Assembly: GCA_936931335.1 (NCBI GenBank)
Contig: CAKZIH010000003.1
Span: forward strand, 1 to 26,274
Length of the DNA: 26,274 nucleotides
Reading direction: 5' to 3'
DNA from: an uncultured Nostocoides sp.
GTDB lineage: Bacteria; Actinomycetota; Actinomycetes; Actinomycetales; Dermatophilaceae
The notes under the pieces were generated by a model. It saw nothing but the letters and a program-made list of their open reading frames with translations, was not told the origin of the DNA and ran no database searches. Shown here piece after piece: positions 1 to 7,478 of the stretch; positions within the stretch are counted from its first letter, which is position 1; each line of letters begins with the position of its first letter. The translations under genes were made by a program, and so were the position numbers.

Positions 1-652
1 CGGCCAGCCCGTCCAGGGCCACCGCGCCGGCAATGGGCGGGACCGCCACCACGTGCGGGACCGCGATAGTCGGGACCCCGGCGGCCACCGCCGAACGCAC
101 CCCGGTGGCCGAGTCCTCGATCGCCACGCACTCGCCCGGCCGCGCATCCAGCTCAGCGCACGCGGTGAGATAGGGCTCCGGGTGGGGCTTGCCGTGGGTG
201 ACCGCGTCACCGGTGACCACGACGTCGAAGGTGCCCTCGGGGAGGGCGGAGGTCACGGCATACGCCAGGGATGTCCAGGACATGGTGACCAGGGCGCTGG
301 GCACCCCGAGCGTGCCGAGTTCGGTGAGCAGTTCCCGCGCCCCCGGCCGCCACGGGATCTTCTCGGTCACCCGGGCGACCACCCGTTCCAGCAGCGCCTC
401 GACGAGCTCCGGTGCGCTCAGCGTCACCGGCGAATGGGCCAGGATGAACTCCGCGGAGACCAGCAAGGGATTGCCCACGAGCTGATGGGCGAGTTCATCG
501 GACCACTGGCCGCCATGCTCGGCGACGATCTCGAACTCCGCCTGGATCCAATAGGGCTCGGTGTCCACCAGCGTCCCGTCCATATCCCAGAGCACCGCTG
601 CCGGCAGCGTGGCCGGAGGGCGGGTTCGCGAAGTCTGGATGTCGGAGAGCAT
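1..652 (-). CDS. HAD-superfamily phosphatase, beta-phosphoglucomutase-like (C-terminus outside window)
   Basis: The reading frame begins MLSDIQTS and runs off the left edge after about 217 codons. All four HAD motifs are visible: motif I DMDGTLVDTEP near residue 25 (the first Asp is the nucleophile), motif II in VTMS, motif III Lys in HGKPHPEPY, and motif IV AIEDSATGV. The DGTLVDTE form and the helical cap between motifs I and II place it among phosphoglycolate phosphatase/beta-phosphoglucomutase-like HADs, which are soluble Mg-dependent phosphohydrolases or mutases. The substrate cannot be read from the sequence. A TTG three codons upstream is an alternative start, with a stop just before it. 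It diverges from the PAC2 gene. There is no Shine-Dalgarno, but a TAGACT hexamer lies 8 bases upstream of the ATG, so a short-leader or leaderless message is likely. Confidence 0.88.
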   Translation of the reverse strand, partial: MLSDIQTSRTRPPATLPAAVLWDMDGTLVDTEPYWIQAEFEIVAEHGGQWSDELAHQLVGNPLLVSAEFILAHSPVTLSAPELVEALLERVVARVTEKIPWRPGARELLTELGTLGVPSALVTMSWTSLAYAVTSALPEGTFDVVVTGDAVTHGKPHPEPYLTACAELDARPGECVAIEDSATGVRSAVAAGVPTIAVPHVVAVPPIAGAVALDGLA

Positions 653-660
653 GCAGCTCA

Positions 661-666
661 AGTCTA
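661..666 (-). promoter_or_regulatory. Putative -10 box (TAGACT) for the HAD gene
   Basis: TAGACT fits the actinobacterial TANNNT -10 pattern and ends 8 bases before the ATG, which predicts a start of transcription within a base or two of the start codon. On the opposite strand, CACGAT at 685-690 or TAGCCT at 690-695 could serve the PAC2 gene. No convincing -35 box was seen. Confidence 0.35.
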
Positions 667-732
667 CGGCTGGTGGCAGGCAGGCACGATAGCCTCGGGT
701 GGGTACGAACTTTCGACCCCGAAGGAGACGGC

Positions 733-1593
733 GTGATCGAGCTCGAGGACATCCCGCTGCTGCGCGACCCGGTGATGATCCTCGCCTTCGAGGGGTGGAA
801 TGATGCCGGCGAAGCGGCGACCGACCTCATCGAGCACCTGGCCGCGCTGTGGGACGCCGAGCCGGTGGCGGCGCTTGATCCCGAGGACTATTACGACTTC
901 CAGGTCAACCGACCGCGGGCGATCTTCGACAAGGGCAAGCGCCGGATCCAATGGCGTACCACGCGCATCCTCTTGGCCGGCCCCGAACACATCGGCCGCA
1001 GCGTGATCCTGGTCTCCGGCATCGAGCCCAGCTTCCGTTGGCGCGCCTTCACCGTCGAGCTCATGGAGTTCGCCCAGGAGGCCGGGGTGACCACCTTCAT
1101 CACTCTGGGCGCGCTGATGGCCGATGTCGCCCACTCGCGCAGCATCCCGGTGACCGCGACCTCCGAGGACGAGGCCACCCTGCACCGCTTCGACCTGGAG
1201 CCGAGCACCTATGAGGGCCCTACCGGCATCGTCGGGGTGCTCTCCGACGCGGCCGCGCAGGCTGGCCTGCAGTCGATCTCCTGCTGGGCGGCAGTCCCCC
1301 ACTATGCCGGGCAATCCCCCTCGCCAAAAGCCACGCTCGCCCTGCTACGGACCCTGTCGGAGCTGCTCTCGGTCGATCTCGATCCGCTGGAACTGCCGGA
1401 TGCCGCCGAGGCCTGGGAAGGCAATATCAACGCCCTTGCGGAGTCCGACGACGAGGTCGCCGAGTATGTCGAGGCGCTGGAAAAGGCGCAGGACACCGCC
1501 GAGCTGCCCGAGGCCAGCGGCGACGCCATCGCCCGGGAGTTCGAGCGCTACCTGCGTGGCCAGGGCGGGGACAAGGACTTTGGCCCCGCCTGA
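733..1593 (+). CDS. PAC2 family protein (proteasome-assembly-chaperone-like)
   Basis: The GTG at 733 is preferred as start because an AAGGAG ribosome-binding site ends 5 bases upstream and the protein then opens with IELEDIPLLRDPVMILAFEGWNDAGEAA, the usual PAC2 opening. The frame is open upstream to 673, but that extension is low complexity and does not look like the family. The product is 286 residues. The GWNDAG motif near residue 21, the VSGIEPSFRW strand-helix unit and the Ala/Glu-rich helical C-terminus match the PAC2 fold. Eukaryotic relatives are proteasome assembly chaperones. In actinobacteria the gene commonly sits beside mshC, and its role there is not established. Its stop lies only 10 bases from the convergent mshC stop, leaving no room for a separate terminator. 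Confidence 0.87.
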   Translation: MIELEDIPLLRDPVMILAFEGWNDAGEAATDLIEHLAALWDAEPVAALDPEDYYDFQVNRPRAIFDKGKRRIQWRTTRILLAGPEHIGRSVILVSGIEPSFRWRAFTVELMEFAQEAGVTTFITLGALMADVAHSRSIPVTATSEDEATLHRFDLEPSTYEGPTGIVGVLSDAAAQAGLQSISCWAAVPHYAGQSPSPKATLALLRTLSELLSVDLDPLELPDAAEAWEGNINALAESDDEVAEYVEALEKAQDTAELPEASGDAIAREFERYLRGQGGDKDFGPA

Positions 1594-1603
1594 TCGGGCC
1601 AGC

Positions 1604-2854
1604 TCAGAGGCGCACACCTAAGAGCGCGTCCAGGGCGCGCCCTAGGATCCCCGGCGCCCCCGGATCGCCGGGCTCGCCGCGCAACGCTTCGCCCACCCAG
1701 TCGTCCACCTCGCGTAGGGCGGTCGGGGTGTCCAAGTTGTCGGCAACCGCCGCGCGGATGCGCTCGACGACCTCATCGGCTGGTGGGGCCTCGTTAACCG
1801 ACAGCCCGGCGCGCCAATGCTCCAGCCGCTCGACGGCCGCGTCCAGCTCCTCCTGGTGGAACTCCCACGGTGCGTCATAGCGGTGCCCGAGCAGCAGCAG
1901 CCGAATGGCCATCGGGTCCACGCCATCGGCGCGTAGGCGGGAGACCAGGACCAGGTTGCCCTTGGACTTGCTCATCTTCGCGCCGTCCAGGCCGACCATC
2001 GCCTGGTGCACGAACGCCTTGGCGAACTGCTCACCCACCACTTCCGCCTGCGCGACCGACATGTCGTGGTGGGGAAAGACCAGGTCCACTCCCCCGCCCT
2101 GGACGTCGATCGGCAGCCCGAGCCGGTCCCCGGCGATGGCGGTGCACTCGATATGCCAACCCGGCCGTCCGGTGGGCAGCCCGGCAACGCTCCACGACGG
2201 CTCACCATCGCGGGCCGCGCGCCACAGCAGCGGGTCGAGCGGGTCGCGTTTGCCAGGCCGGTCCGGATCGCCACCCCGGTCCGCGATGACCGCCACCATC
2301 TGCTCGCGGCTCATGCCGCTGACCCGGGCGAAGTCGTCCACCCGCCCCAGGTCGAGATAGATGTCGCCGGTGTCCTCGGCCAAGTCCGCCGCGCCAAGCC
2401 GGTATGTCGCACCCGTCGCCTCCAGTTGCCGTACGGCGGCACCGATCGCGTCCACGGACTCGACCACCCCGACGAGTTCCTCGGGCGGCAGCACCGCGAG
2501 GGCGGTCATATCTTCGCGAAAGAGATCGATCTCGGAGGTGGCGAGCTCGGTCCAGTCCACCCCGTCGCGTTGGGCCCGTTCCAGCAGCGGGTCGTCGACG
2601 TCGGTGACATTTTGGATGTACCGCACCTGCAGTCCCGCGTCCCGCAGCGCTCGGCCGATCAGGTCGAAGGTGACATAGGTGGCGGCGTGGCCGAGGTGGG
2701 TCGCGTCATACGGGGTGATCCCGCAGACATACAGCCGGGCGATCCCGTCGCTCCCGGTGATCGGGACGATCTCGCCGCTGGCGGTGTCGCGCACCCGCAG
2801 GGTGGGACTGGCGCCGGGCACTGCGGGCAGGGTCAACGCGGGCCAACTCTTCAC
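1604..2854 (-). CDS. mshC: MshC, cysteine:1-D-myo-inosityl 2-amino-2-deoxy-alpha-D-glucopyranoside ligase
   Basis: This cytosolic enzyme performs the ATP-dependent ligation of L-cysteine to GlcN-inositol, the penultimate step of mycothiol synthesis. It is a class I cysteinyl-tRNA synthetase paralogue. Visible motifs are YVCGITPYDATHLGHA (about residues 43-58, holding the first zinc Cys and the HIGH-type nucleotide motif), GWHIECTAIA (zinc Cys and adenylate pocket), FPHHDMSVAQ, and the KMSKSKGN loop near residue 290. The 416-residue length is typical of MshC and shorter than CysS because the anticodon-binding domain is missing, which supports MshC over CysS. The GTG start at 2854 has a GGGTGG ribosome-binding site close upstream. 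It is the last gene of the minus-strand operon, 38 bases after the SCO1664-family stop. Confidence 0.95.
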   Translation of the reverse strand: MKSWPALTLPAVPGASPTLRVRDTASGEIVPITGSDGIARLYVCGITPYDATHLGHAATYVTFDLIGRALRDAGLQVRYIQNVTDVDDPLLERAQRDGVDWTELATSEIDLFREDMTALAVLPPEELVGVVESVDAIGAAVRQLEATGATYRLGAADLAEDTGDIYLDLGRVDDFARVSGMSREQMVAVIADRGGDPDRPGKRDPLDPLLWRAARDGEPSWSVAGLPTGRPGWHIECTAIAGDRLGLPIDVQGGGVDLVFPHHDMSVAQAEVVGEQFAKAFVHQAMVGLDGAKMSKSKGNLVLVSRLRADGVDPMAIRLLLLGHRYDAPWEFHQEELDAAVERLEHWRAGLSVNEAPPADEVVERIRAAVADNLDTPTALREVDDWVGEALRGEPGDPGAPGILGRALDALLGVRL

Positions 2855-2892
2855 GCCGCCACCCTAACCGGGGCCACCGACAGCCAGTCACC

Positions 2893-3642
2893 TCATACCG
2901 GCGGCCACGGAATCGATGGCCAATCCTCTTGCGGCACAGGGAAACACGGCAAGGTGATCAAGTCCTCGATGCGATCCACCAGCGCCGCGTACTCGCGCCG
3001 GGTGATCAGGGTATGCAGTTCGTCCACCACCTCGCCCCCGCCGACCAGGAGGGTATGCAGGGTGATGAGCCGCGCGATTTCGGCATCCGGCAGCGCATCC
3101 CCGGCCCAGCCCCACAGGACCGTGCGCAGCTTCGGCTCGACGTGGAAGGTGACGCCGTGGTCGATGGCATACAAGCGGCCAGCGCTGCGGAAGGCGTGCG
3201 CTCCCTTGCGATCGGTGTTGTTGATCACCGCGTCCAGAATCGCCAGCCCCTGCACATCCGCGCCATCCTCGTGCGCGATCAACGCCGGCCGGCCGTCCTC
3301 GTCACTGGCGCGCAGTACCGGGATCAGGCCGGCCGGGCTGGACCCGGGGCGCAGGATGTGCACGACCGACTCGGTGTCCGCGCTCTCACCCCCGATCCAC
3401 TCCTGGACCATCCCCTCACCAAACGGTCCGGGCCGCAGCAGCGTGCGCGGCACGACGCCCCAGCCCCCGGCCTCACTAACCAGGTATGCGGCGCGTTCGC
3501 GCGCGGCCAGCGAACCATCCGGGAAGTCCCAGAGCGGTCGCTCCCCACTGATGGGCTTGTAGACCGCCAGCGGCCCGGTGTCTGGATCGTCGATCCGGGC
3601 CAGGAAGGTGCCATTGGACGCCTCGGCGAGCCGACCGAGCAC
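2893..3642 (-). CDS. SCO1664 family protein with HipA/PI4K-like kinase motifs
   Basis: This is a conserved actinobacterial family found beside mshC, with no proven function. Counting from the GTG at 3642 (249 residues), an ATP-type Lys is in AVYKP (K29), a catalytic-loop-like NNTDRKGAH is at 141-149 (D144), and an AIDHG metal-loop motif is at 159-163. This is the arrangement of HipA and PI3/4-kinase folds, and the end-of-window kinase at 25093 has NVDRTWSN and AIDHG in the same order. The usual Asn five residues after the catalytic Asp is His here. The true start may be a CTG at 3666: the frame stays family-like upstream (LLADGELHVLGRL) and GAGGA lies 8 bases before that CTG. Either start lies just downstream of the DUF3090 stop at 3678, so the genes are tightly coupled. 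Confidence 0.85.
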   Translation of the reverse strand: MLGRLAEASNGTFLARIDDPDTGPLAVYKPISGERPLWDFPDGSLAARERAAYLVSEAGGWGVVPRTLLRPGPFGEGMVQEWIGGESADTESVVHILRPGSSPAGLIPVLRASDEDGRPALIAHEDGADVQGLAILDAVINNTDRKGAHAFRSAGRLYAIDHGVTFHVEPKLRTVLWGWAGDALPDAEIARLITLHTLLVGGGEVVDELHTLITRREYAALVDRIEDLITLPCFPVPQEDWPSIPWPPV

Positions 3643-3677
3643 ATGCAGTTCGCCGTCGGCGAGCAGGTCCCGGGTCC

Positions 3678-4211
3678 TCAGCGTCGGTAACCATTCGCCC
3701 GGGGGCAGATGTGCCCGGTGGCGTCCAGTGGCCCCCCGCAGAACGGGCAGGGCGGGCGGCCCGCGGAGATCAGCGCCCTGCAGCGGCGGGCGAATTCTGC
3801 GGCCATCGGCGCGTCCAGACTCACCCGCAGGGACTGGATCGTCGCCGGGAGCCCGGCGGCCACCGCGGCCTCCTGCTCTTCCTCGTCGTCCGGATCACGG
3901 TCGTGGCACTCGATGACCACCGTGCTGCGATCGGTGTCCCAGCTCAGCGCGATGGTGCTGACCCGGAATTCGTCCTCGAATGGCGTCTCCAGCGGGTCAT
4001 TGTCGCTGGCGCCCGGAACGGCCGGGATCGACGCGGTCGCTTCCAATAGGTCGCTGACCCGGTCGGCGATCGCCTGCACATGTGCCTTCTCCACGGACAC
4101 GGTGGTGATCCGCATACCGGTGCGGGCCTGGAGGAAGAAGGTCCGGTTGCCGGGCGGGCCGACGGTGCCGGCGACGAAGCGTTCCGGTGGGTCGTAGTCG
4201 GCCGAGGTCAT
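3678..4211 (-). CDS. DUF3090 family protein with C-terminal zinc-ribbon-like cysteines
   Basis: The protein starts MTSADYDPPERFVAGTVG and is 177 residues long. The opening DPPERFVAGTVGPPGNRTFFLQAR is the signature of the DUF3090 family, which occurs in actinobacteria next to SCO1664 and mshC. The C-terminus holds CPFCGGPLDATGHICPRANG, a CxxC followed by His and Cys that could bind zinc. An acidic stretch (DRDPDDEEEQE) sits in the middle. The ATG at 4211 is chosen over an upstream TTG at 4229 because AGGA lies 8 bases before it. It is 32 bases downstream of the phosphatase stop and runs into the SCO1664 gene, so it is an internal operon gene. The biochemical function is unknown. Confidence 0.87.
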   Translation of the reverse strand: MTSADYDPPERFVAGTVGPPGNRTFFLQARTGMRITTVSVEKAHVQAIADRVSDLLEATASIPAVPGASDNDPLETPFEDEFRVSTIALSWDTDRSTVVIECHDRDPDDEEEQEAAVAAGLPATIQSLRVSLDAPMAAEFARRCRALISAGRPPCPFCGGPLDATGHICPRANGYRR

Positions 4212-4243
4212 CGGATGCGTCCTGCGCAACTCATATGCCGACC

Positions 4244-5008
4244 CTAACCCTGCGCGTCCGCGTCGACGCTGCCGGCCGGTGACCCGGCTCCGCCACCGAT
4301 CACGCCCTCGTCGGCCGCGGCTCCCTGCGCGGACGTCCCGTCCGCCGGGGCGGGTGGCGGCGGGGTGACCATCCCGGCCAGTTCGGTGCCCGGGCCATTA
4401 GTGACCAGCACCAGCGGACGGCCGCCGGTATAGCGCACCACGCTCACCGAGGCCGGGTCCACCACAATGCGCTGGAAGGAGTCCAGGTGGGTGCCCATGG
4501 CGTCGGCGAGGATCGCCTTGATGACATCCCCGTGGCTGACCGCCGCCCAGACCGCGCTCGGCCCACACGCCTGCGCCACCTCGGCGTCGCGGCGGCGCAC
4601 CGCGGCAACTGCTCGCGCGGACATCTGCGCCAGCGACTCGTGCTCGTGCTCCGGGCTGGCCGGGAAGATCGCCGCCGACGGGGCCCGCTGCACGGTCTGC
4701 CACAGCTCTTCCTTGGCCAGCTCGGCCAGGGGCCGCCCGGTCCAGGCGCCATAGCGGCATTCGCCCAGGTCGTCCTCGGTCTCCACGTCCAGTCCGAGCC
4801 GCGCGGCCAGCGGGGTGGCGGTCTCCACGGTGCGCTGCAAGGGGGAGGTGAGCACCCGGGATACCGGGAGGGCACCGAGACGGTCGGCGAGGCGCTGCGC
4901 CTGTTTGCGGCCGACCTCATCGAGCCCGACGCCCGGAGTCCAACCGGCGAGGGTGCCCGAGGCATTGGCGGTGGTGCGGCCGTGGCGGATCAACAGCAGG
5001 GTGGGCAC
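4244..5008 (-). CDS. Histidine phosphatase family protein, MSMEG_4193-like
   Basis: The 254-residue protein opens MPTLLLIRHGRTTANASG. RHG at residues 8-10 carries the histidine that is phosphorylated during catalysis. A second RxxxT element follows (SPLQRTVETA), then the acid (LGECRYGAW) and the second catalytic His in VSHGDVIKAIL. These are the hallmarks of the phosphoglycerate-mutase/acid-phosphatase branch. The family member beside mshC is usually called a probable phosphomutase (MSMEG_4193 type), but the substrate is unproven. After about residue 205 the chain becomes a Pro/Gly/Ala-rich tail, probably disordered. It is the first gene of the mshC operon. The GTG start lacks a Shine-Dalgarno but has TAGGCT six bases upstream, pointing to a leaderless transcript. 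Confidence 0.9.
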   Translation of the reverse strand: MPTLLLIRHGRTTANASGTLAGWTPGVGLDEVGRKQAQRLADRLGALPVSRVLTSPLQRTVETATPLAARLGLDVETEDDLGECRYGAWTGRPLAELAKEELWQTVQRAPSAAIFPASPEHEHESLAQMSARAVAAVRRRDAEVAQACGPSAVWAAVSHGDVIKAILADAMGTHLDSFQRIVVDPASVSVVRYTGGRPLVLVTNGPGTELAGMVTPPPPAPADGTSAQGAAADEGVIGGGAGSPAGSVDADAQG

Positions 5009-5014
5009 CAGCGC

Positions 5015-5020
5015 AGCCTA
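5015..5020 (-). promoter_or_regulatory. Putative -10 box (TAGGCT) of the phosphatase-DUF3090-SCO1664-mshC operon
   Basis: TAGGCT is separated from the GTG at 5008 by exactly six bases, so transcription would begin at the start codon. The same hexamer precedes ligC. No clear -35 box was found. It lies back to back with the corA promoter. Confidence 0.45.
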
Positions 5021-5078
5021 ATCGGGCTTGCGTGTGGCATCCGGGCGTGGTGGGCGCGCCGGGCCACCCGGGACATGG

Positions 5079-5084
5079 CAGATT
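5079..5084 (+). promoter_or_regulatory. Putative -10 box (CAGATT) of the CorA-like gene
   Basis: CAGATT ends six bases before the GTG at 5091, the same spacing as at several other genes here. No Shine-Dalgarno is present, consistent with a leaderless message. Confidence 0.35.
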
Positions 5085-5090
5085 GCCCTG

Positions 5091-6068
5091 GTGATCGTGG
5101 ACTCGGCGAAATATATCAACGGCATCCGGGAGCCGGTGGGCGATCTGGGTGACGAGCTGAGCGCGCTGCGCCGGGATGCCCAACATCCGTCATTCCTGTG
5201 GATCGGGCTCAAGAATGCGACCAGCGAGGAGTTCCGCCTGGTCACCCAGGAGCTCGAGCTGCACCCGCTGGCCGTGGAGGATGTGGTCACCGGCAACCAG
5301 CGCGCGAAGCTGGAGCTCTACGACGGCTCGCTCTTCGCGGTGCTCAAGACCTTGCGCTATGTCGAGGACACCTCCGATATCGAGACCGGGGAGGTGATGG
5401 CCTTCCTCGGCGACCGCTTCTTCGTCACCATCCGCGAGGGCGAGGCCAACCCGCTGCGGCAGGTGCGCCAGCGCTTGGAGCAGGCGCCCCACCTATTGCG
5501 CCTGGGGCCCAAGGCCGCGCTCTATGCGGTCATCGATTCGGTGGTGGACAACTATGTGGTGATCGCCGAGGAACTGCAGCGCGATCTGGAGGAGATCGAG
5601 GAGGCGGTTTTCGCCGGCGATCGGGCGGTGGACTCCGGCACGATCTACCGCCTCAAGCGAGAGGTGCTGGAGTTCAAGCGCGCCGCGATGCCCCTGGTGC
5701 GCCCGCTCTCTCTGCTTGCCGAGCGCAGCAGTCCGTTCCCGGAGAAGGAGCTGCGGCTGCTCTTCCGCGATGTCTACGACCACCTGCGGCGCGTCATCGA
5801 CAGCATCGAGTCCTTCGACCGGCTGCTGACCGATGTGCTTAGCGCGCACCTGGCCCGGGTGGGGGTGCGCCAGAACGAGGACATGCGCAAGATCTCCGCC
5901 TGGGTCGCCATCGCCGCGATGCCGACGATGATCGCCGGGATCTATGGGATGAACTTCGAGCACATGCCCGAGTTGCATTGGCGCTTCGGCTACGCCTTGG
6001 CGCTGCTGCTCATGGTGTCCGTATGCGGTGTGCTCTACCGCCTCTTCCGCCGCTCCGGCTGGTTGTGA
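5091..6068 (+). CDS. CorA-family divalent metal ion channel
   Basis: The GTG at 5091 gives IVDSAKYINGIREPVGDL, the common opening of actinobacterial CorA proteins; 63 bases of open frame before it are ignored. The product has 325 residues. The N-terminal two-thirds is a soluble cytoplasmic funnel with long acidic helices (for example LQRDLEEIEEAVFAG). The C-terminus has two membrane segments: the pore helix ending in the YGMN motif at about residues 285-288, then YALALLLMVSVCGVLYRLF, ending in a basic RRSGWL tail. GMN is the selectivity-loop signature of Mg2+/Co2+ channels of this superfamily. Whether it carries Mg, Co, Ni or Zn cannot be told from sequence. It diverges from the mshC operon. 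Confidence 0.9.
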   Translation: MIVDSAKYINGIREPVGDLGDELSALRRDAQHPSFLWIGLKNATSEEFRLVTQELELHPLAVEDVVTGNQRAKLELYDGSLFAVLKTLRYVEDTSDIETGEVMAFLGDRFFVTIREGEANPLRQVRQRLEQAPHLLRLGPKAALYAVIDSVVDNYVVIAEELQRDLEEIEEAVFAGDRAVDSGTIYRLKREVLEFKRAAMPLVRPLSLLAERSSPFPEKELRLLFRDVYDHLRRVIDSIESFDRLLTDVLSAHLARVGVRQNEDMRKISAWVAIAAMPTMIAGIYGMNFEHMPELHWRFGYALALLLMVSVCGVLYRLFRRSGWL

Positions 6069-6104
6069 GCCCGGCGGCGCCCGGCCGCGGGCACGTCGCG
6101 CCGA

Positions 6105-6956
6105 TCAGGTCGCGGCGATCCAGTTGGCACCCAGACACGCGGCCAGCACCAGCCCGGCCACCACGCGATAGCCGATGAAGGCCCGCAACGAGTTGGTTGC
6201 GACGAACTTGAGCAGCCACGCGATCGAGGCATAGGCGACGACGAAGGCCACGACCATACCGACGGCCATCTGACCGACGCCGAGTGCACCGAGACCGTGA
6301 CGCTCCTCGACGGCCTGGAAGACACCGCCGGCGGTGAGCGCGGGAATCGCCATGAAGAAGGACATCTCGGTCGCGGTCACCCGGTCGATGCCGCGCAGCA
6401 GGCCAGCGGAAATCGTTGCGCCGGAGCGCGATACGCCGGGGATGAGCGAGAAGCACTGCAGTAGGCCGATGAACAGCCCGTCACTGACGGTGAGCTGTCC
6501 CTCGCCGCGCTGCTCCCCGCGTGCCGCGAGTTCGTCGTGGCGCCGCTCGGCCCAGAACATCACTGCGCTCCACAGGATCAGGGCGGCGGCGACCACCCAC
6601 AGGCTGCGCAGCGGCCCGCTGATCAGGTCCTTGCCGAGGAAGCCGACGATGCCCACCGGGATGGAGCCGACGATGACCGCCCAGGCCAGGGTGTAGTCAT
6701 GGCCGCGCTGGCCGGCGTCGGTCAGCCCGCGCACCCAGGCCATGAAGAGCCGGGCGATCTTGCGCGCGAAGTAGAGGAAGGTCGCGACGATCGCGCCGAA
6801 CTGGATGATCACGGTGTATGCCGTGACCGCCTTGTCGTCGACGTGCAGCCCGAGCAGCTTTTCGGTCACCGTCAGGTGGCCGGTGGAGGAGACGGGCAGG
6901 AACTCGGTCAGGCCTTCGACGATGCCGAGCACGACGGCATCGAGATAGCTGAGCAT
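6105..6956 (-). CDS. uppP: Undecaprenyl-diphosphatase UppP (BacA)
   Basis: This integral membrane enzyme dephosphorylates undecaprenyl diphosphate to recycle the carrier lipid for peptidoglycan and other wall polymers. The two signature motifs are present: EGLTEFLPVSSTGHL at about residues 14-28 and PGVSRSGAT in the C-terminal half. Together they form the active site with catalytic Glu and Arg/Ser residues. The 283-residue length and repeated hydrophobic segments fit the family. The ATG at 6956 is the family start. Only a weak GAGG lies 12 bases before it. It converges with the CorA gene with a 36-base gap, and its 5-prime neighbour on the same strand is the acidic protein gene 120 bases upstream. 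Loss or overexpression of this family alters bacitracin sensitivity in other bacteria. Confidence 0.94.
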   Translation of the reverse strand: MLSYLDAVVLGIVEGLTEFLPVSSTGHLTVTEKLLGLHVDDKAVTAYTVIIQFGAIVATFLYFARKIARLFMAWVRGLTDAGQRGHDYTLAWAVIVGSIPVGIVGFLGKDLISGPLRSLWVVAAALILWSAVMFWAERRHDELAARGEQRGEGQLTVSDGLFIGLLQCFSLIPGVSRSGATISAGLLRGIDRVTATEMSFFMAIPALTAGGVFQAVEERHGLGALGVGQMAVGMVVAFVVAYASIAWLLKFVATNSLRAFIGYRVVAGLVLAACLGANWIAAT

Positions 6957-7048
6957 GGACAGACAACCTCAGAACGCGATGGGAGACAAGCAGACCCGGC
7001 GAGTGTAGACGCGCCGACCTGTACGCCCGCTGAATGCCGGGCGCGAGA

Positions 7049-7064
7049 GGGTCGGCACCGACCC
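7049..7064 (-). terminator. Stem-loop after the acidic-protein gene, possible terminator
   Basis: GGGTCG and CGACCC (6 bp) enclose a 4-base loop 13 bases past the stop at 7077 on the minus strand. No T-run follows, so termination is only plausible. The rest of the 120-base gap down to uppP holds no gene that I can see. Confidence 0.3.
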
Positions 7065-7076
7065 CGAGGGGATGGT

Positions 7077-7433
7077 TCAGGCCTGGCGGCCCGGGTTCTC
7101 GACGACCTCGAAGTCCTCGTCGTCGAGGCCGACATAGCGCTGCTCGGCGTCGGCATCGTCGTCGGAGTCCCCGGCCGCGGCGCCCGGGCCGGCGTCCAGA
7201 TCGTCGTCCTCGTCCTCGTCGTCGTCCTCGTCGGGAGCGGCGTAGACCTCGAGCGGGGTCATCTCCCCGAACGCCTCGAGCAGCGTCTCGTCGTACTCCT
7301 CGAAGGCGTCGGCGAGATCGTCGTATGCGGCAACCACCGCTGGATCGTCCTCCCCGCGGCGCTGCGCAGAGGCCTCGAGGTGGCGTTCGAAAGCAGCGGT
7401 CAGGGCGGCGAGGGCGGCGCGGGGGTCAGCCAT
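7077..7433 (-). CDS. Small acidic protein of unknown function
   Basis: The 118-residue product starts MADPRAALAALTAAFERHLEA. The ATG at 7433 is chosen over 7472 because TACCGT sits six bases before it at leaderless spacing, and because the upstream extension is an arginine-rich stretch unlike a protein start. Residues 1-60 form a helical, charged domain (AFERHLEAS, AYDDLADAFEEYDETLLEAFGEM). After that come a run of Asp/Glu and the acidic end YVGLDDEDFEVVENPG. It has no signal peptide, membrane segment or cysteines. I do not recognise a characterised family. The acidic C-terminus could be a protein- or nucleic-acid-mimic tail, but that is a guess. It lies 45 bases downstream of the M20 peptidase stop on the same strand. 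Confidence 0.72.
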   Translation of the reverse strand: MADPRAALAALTAAFERHLEASAQRRGEDDPAVVAAYDDLADAFEEYDETLLEAFGEMTPLEVYAAPDEDDDEDEDDDLDAGPGAAAGDSDDDADAEQRYVGLDDEDFEVVENPGRQA

Positions 7434-7439
7434 GCGCCC

Positions 7440-7445
7440 ACGGTA
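7440..7445 (-). promoter_or_regulatory. Putative -10 box (TACCGT) of the acidic-protein gene
   Basis: TACCGT is followed by six bases and then the ATG at 7433, matching the leaderless spacing seen at other genes in this window. It lies just downstream of the M20 peptidase stop. Confidence 0.4.
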
Positions 7446-7478
7446 GCGGGTATGGCGGCGCCGCCACGCCACGAGCGC

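Noticed and set aside
2006..3562. A 518-codon plus-strand reading frame opposite mshC and the SCO1664 gene
   Set aside because: It is an antisense shadow. The minus strand encodes recognisable proteins with catalytic motifs throughout, while this frame is rich in Pro, Arg, Gly and Ala with no domain. High GC makes long antisense frames common.
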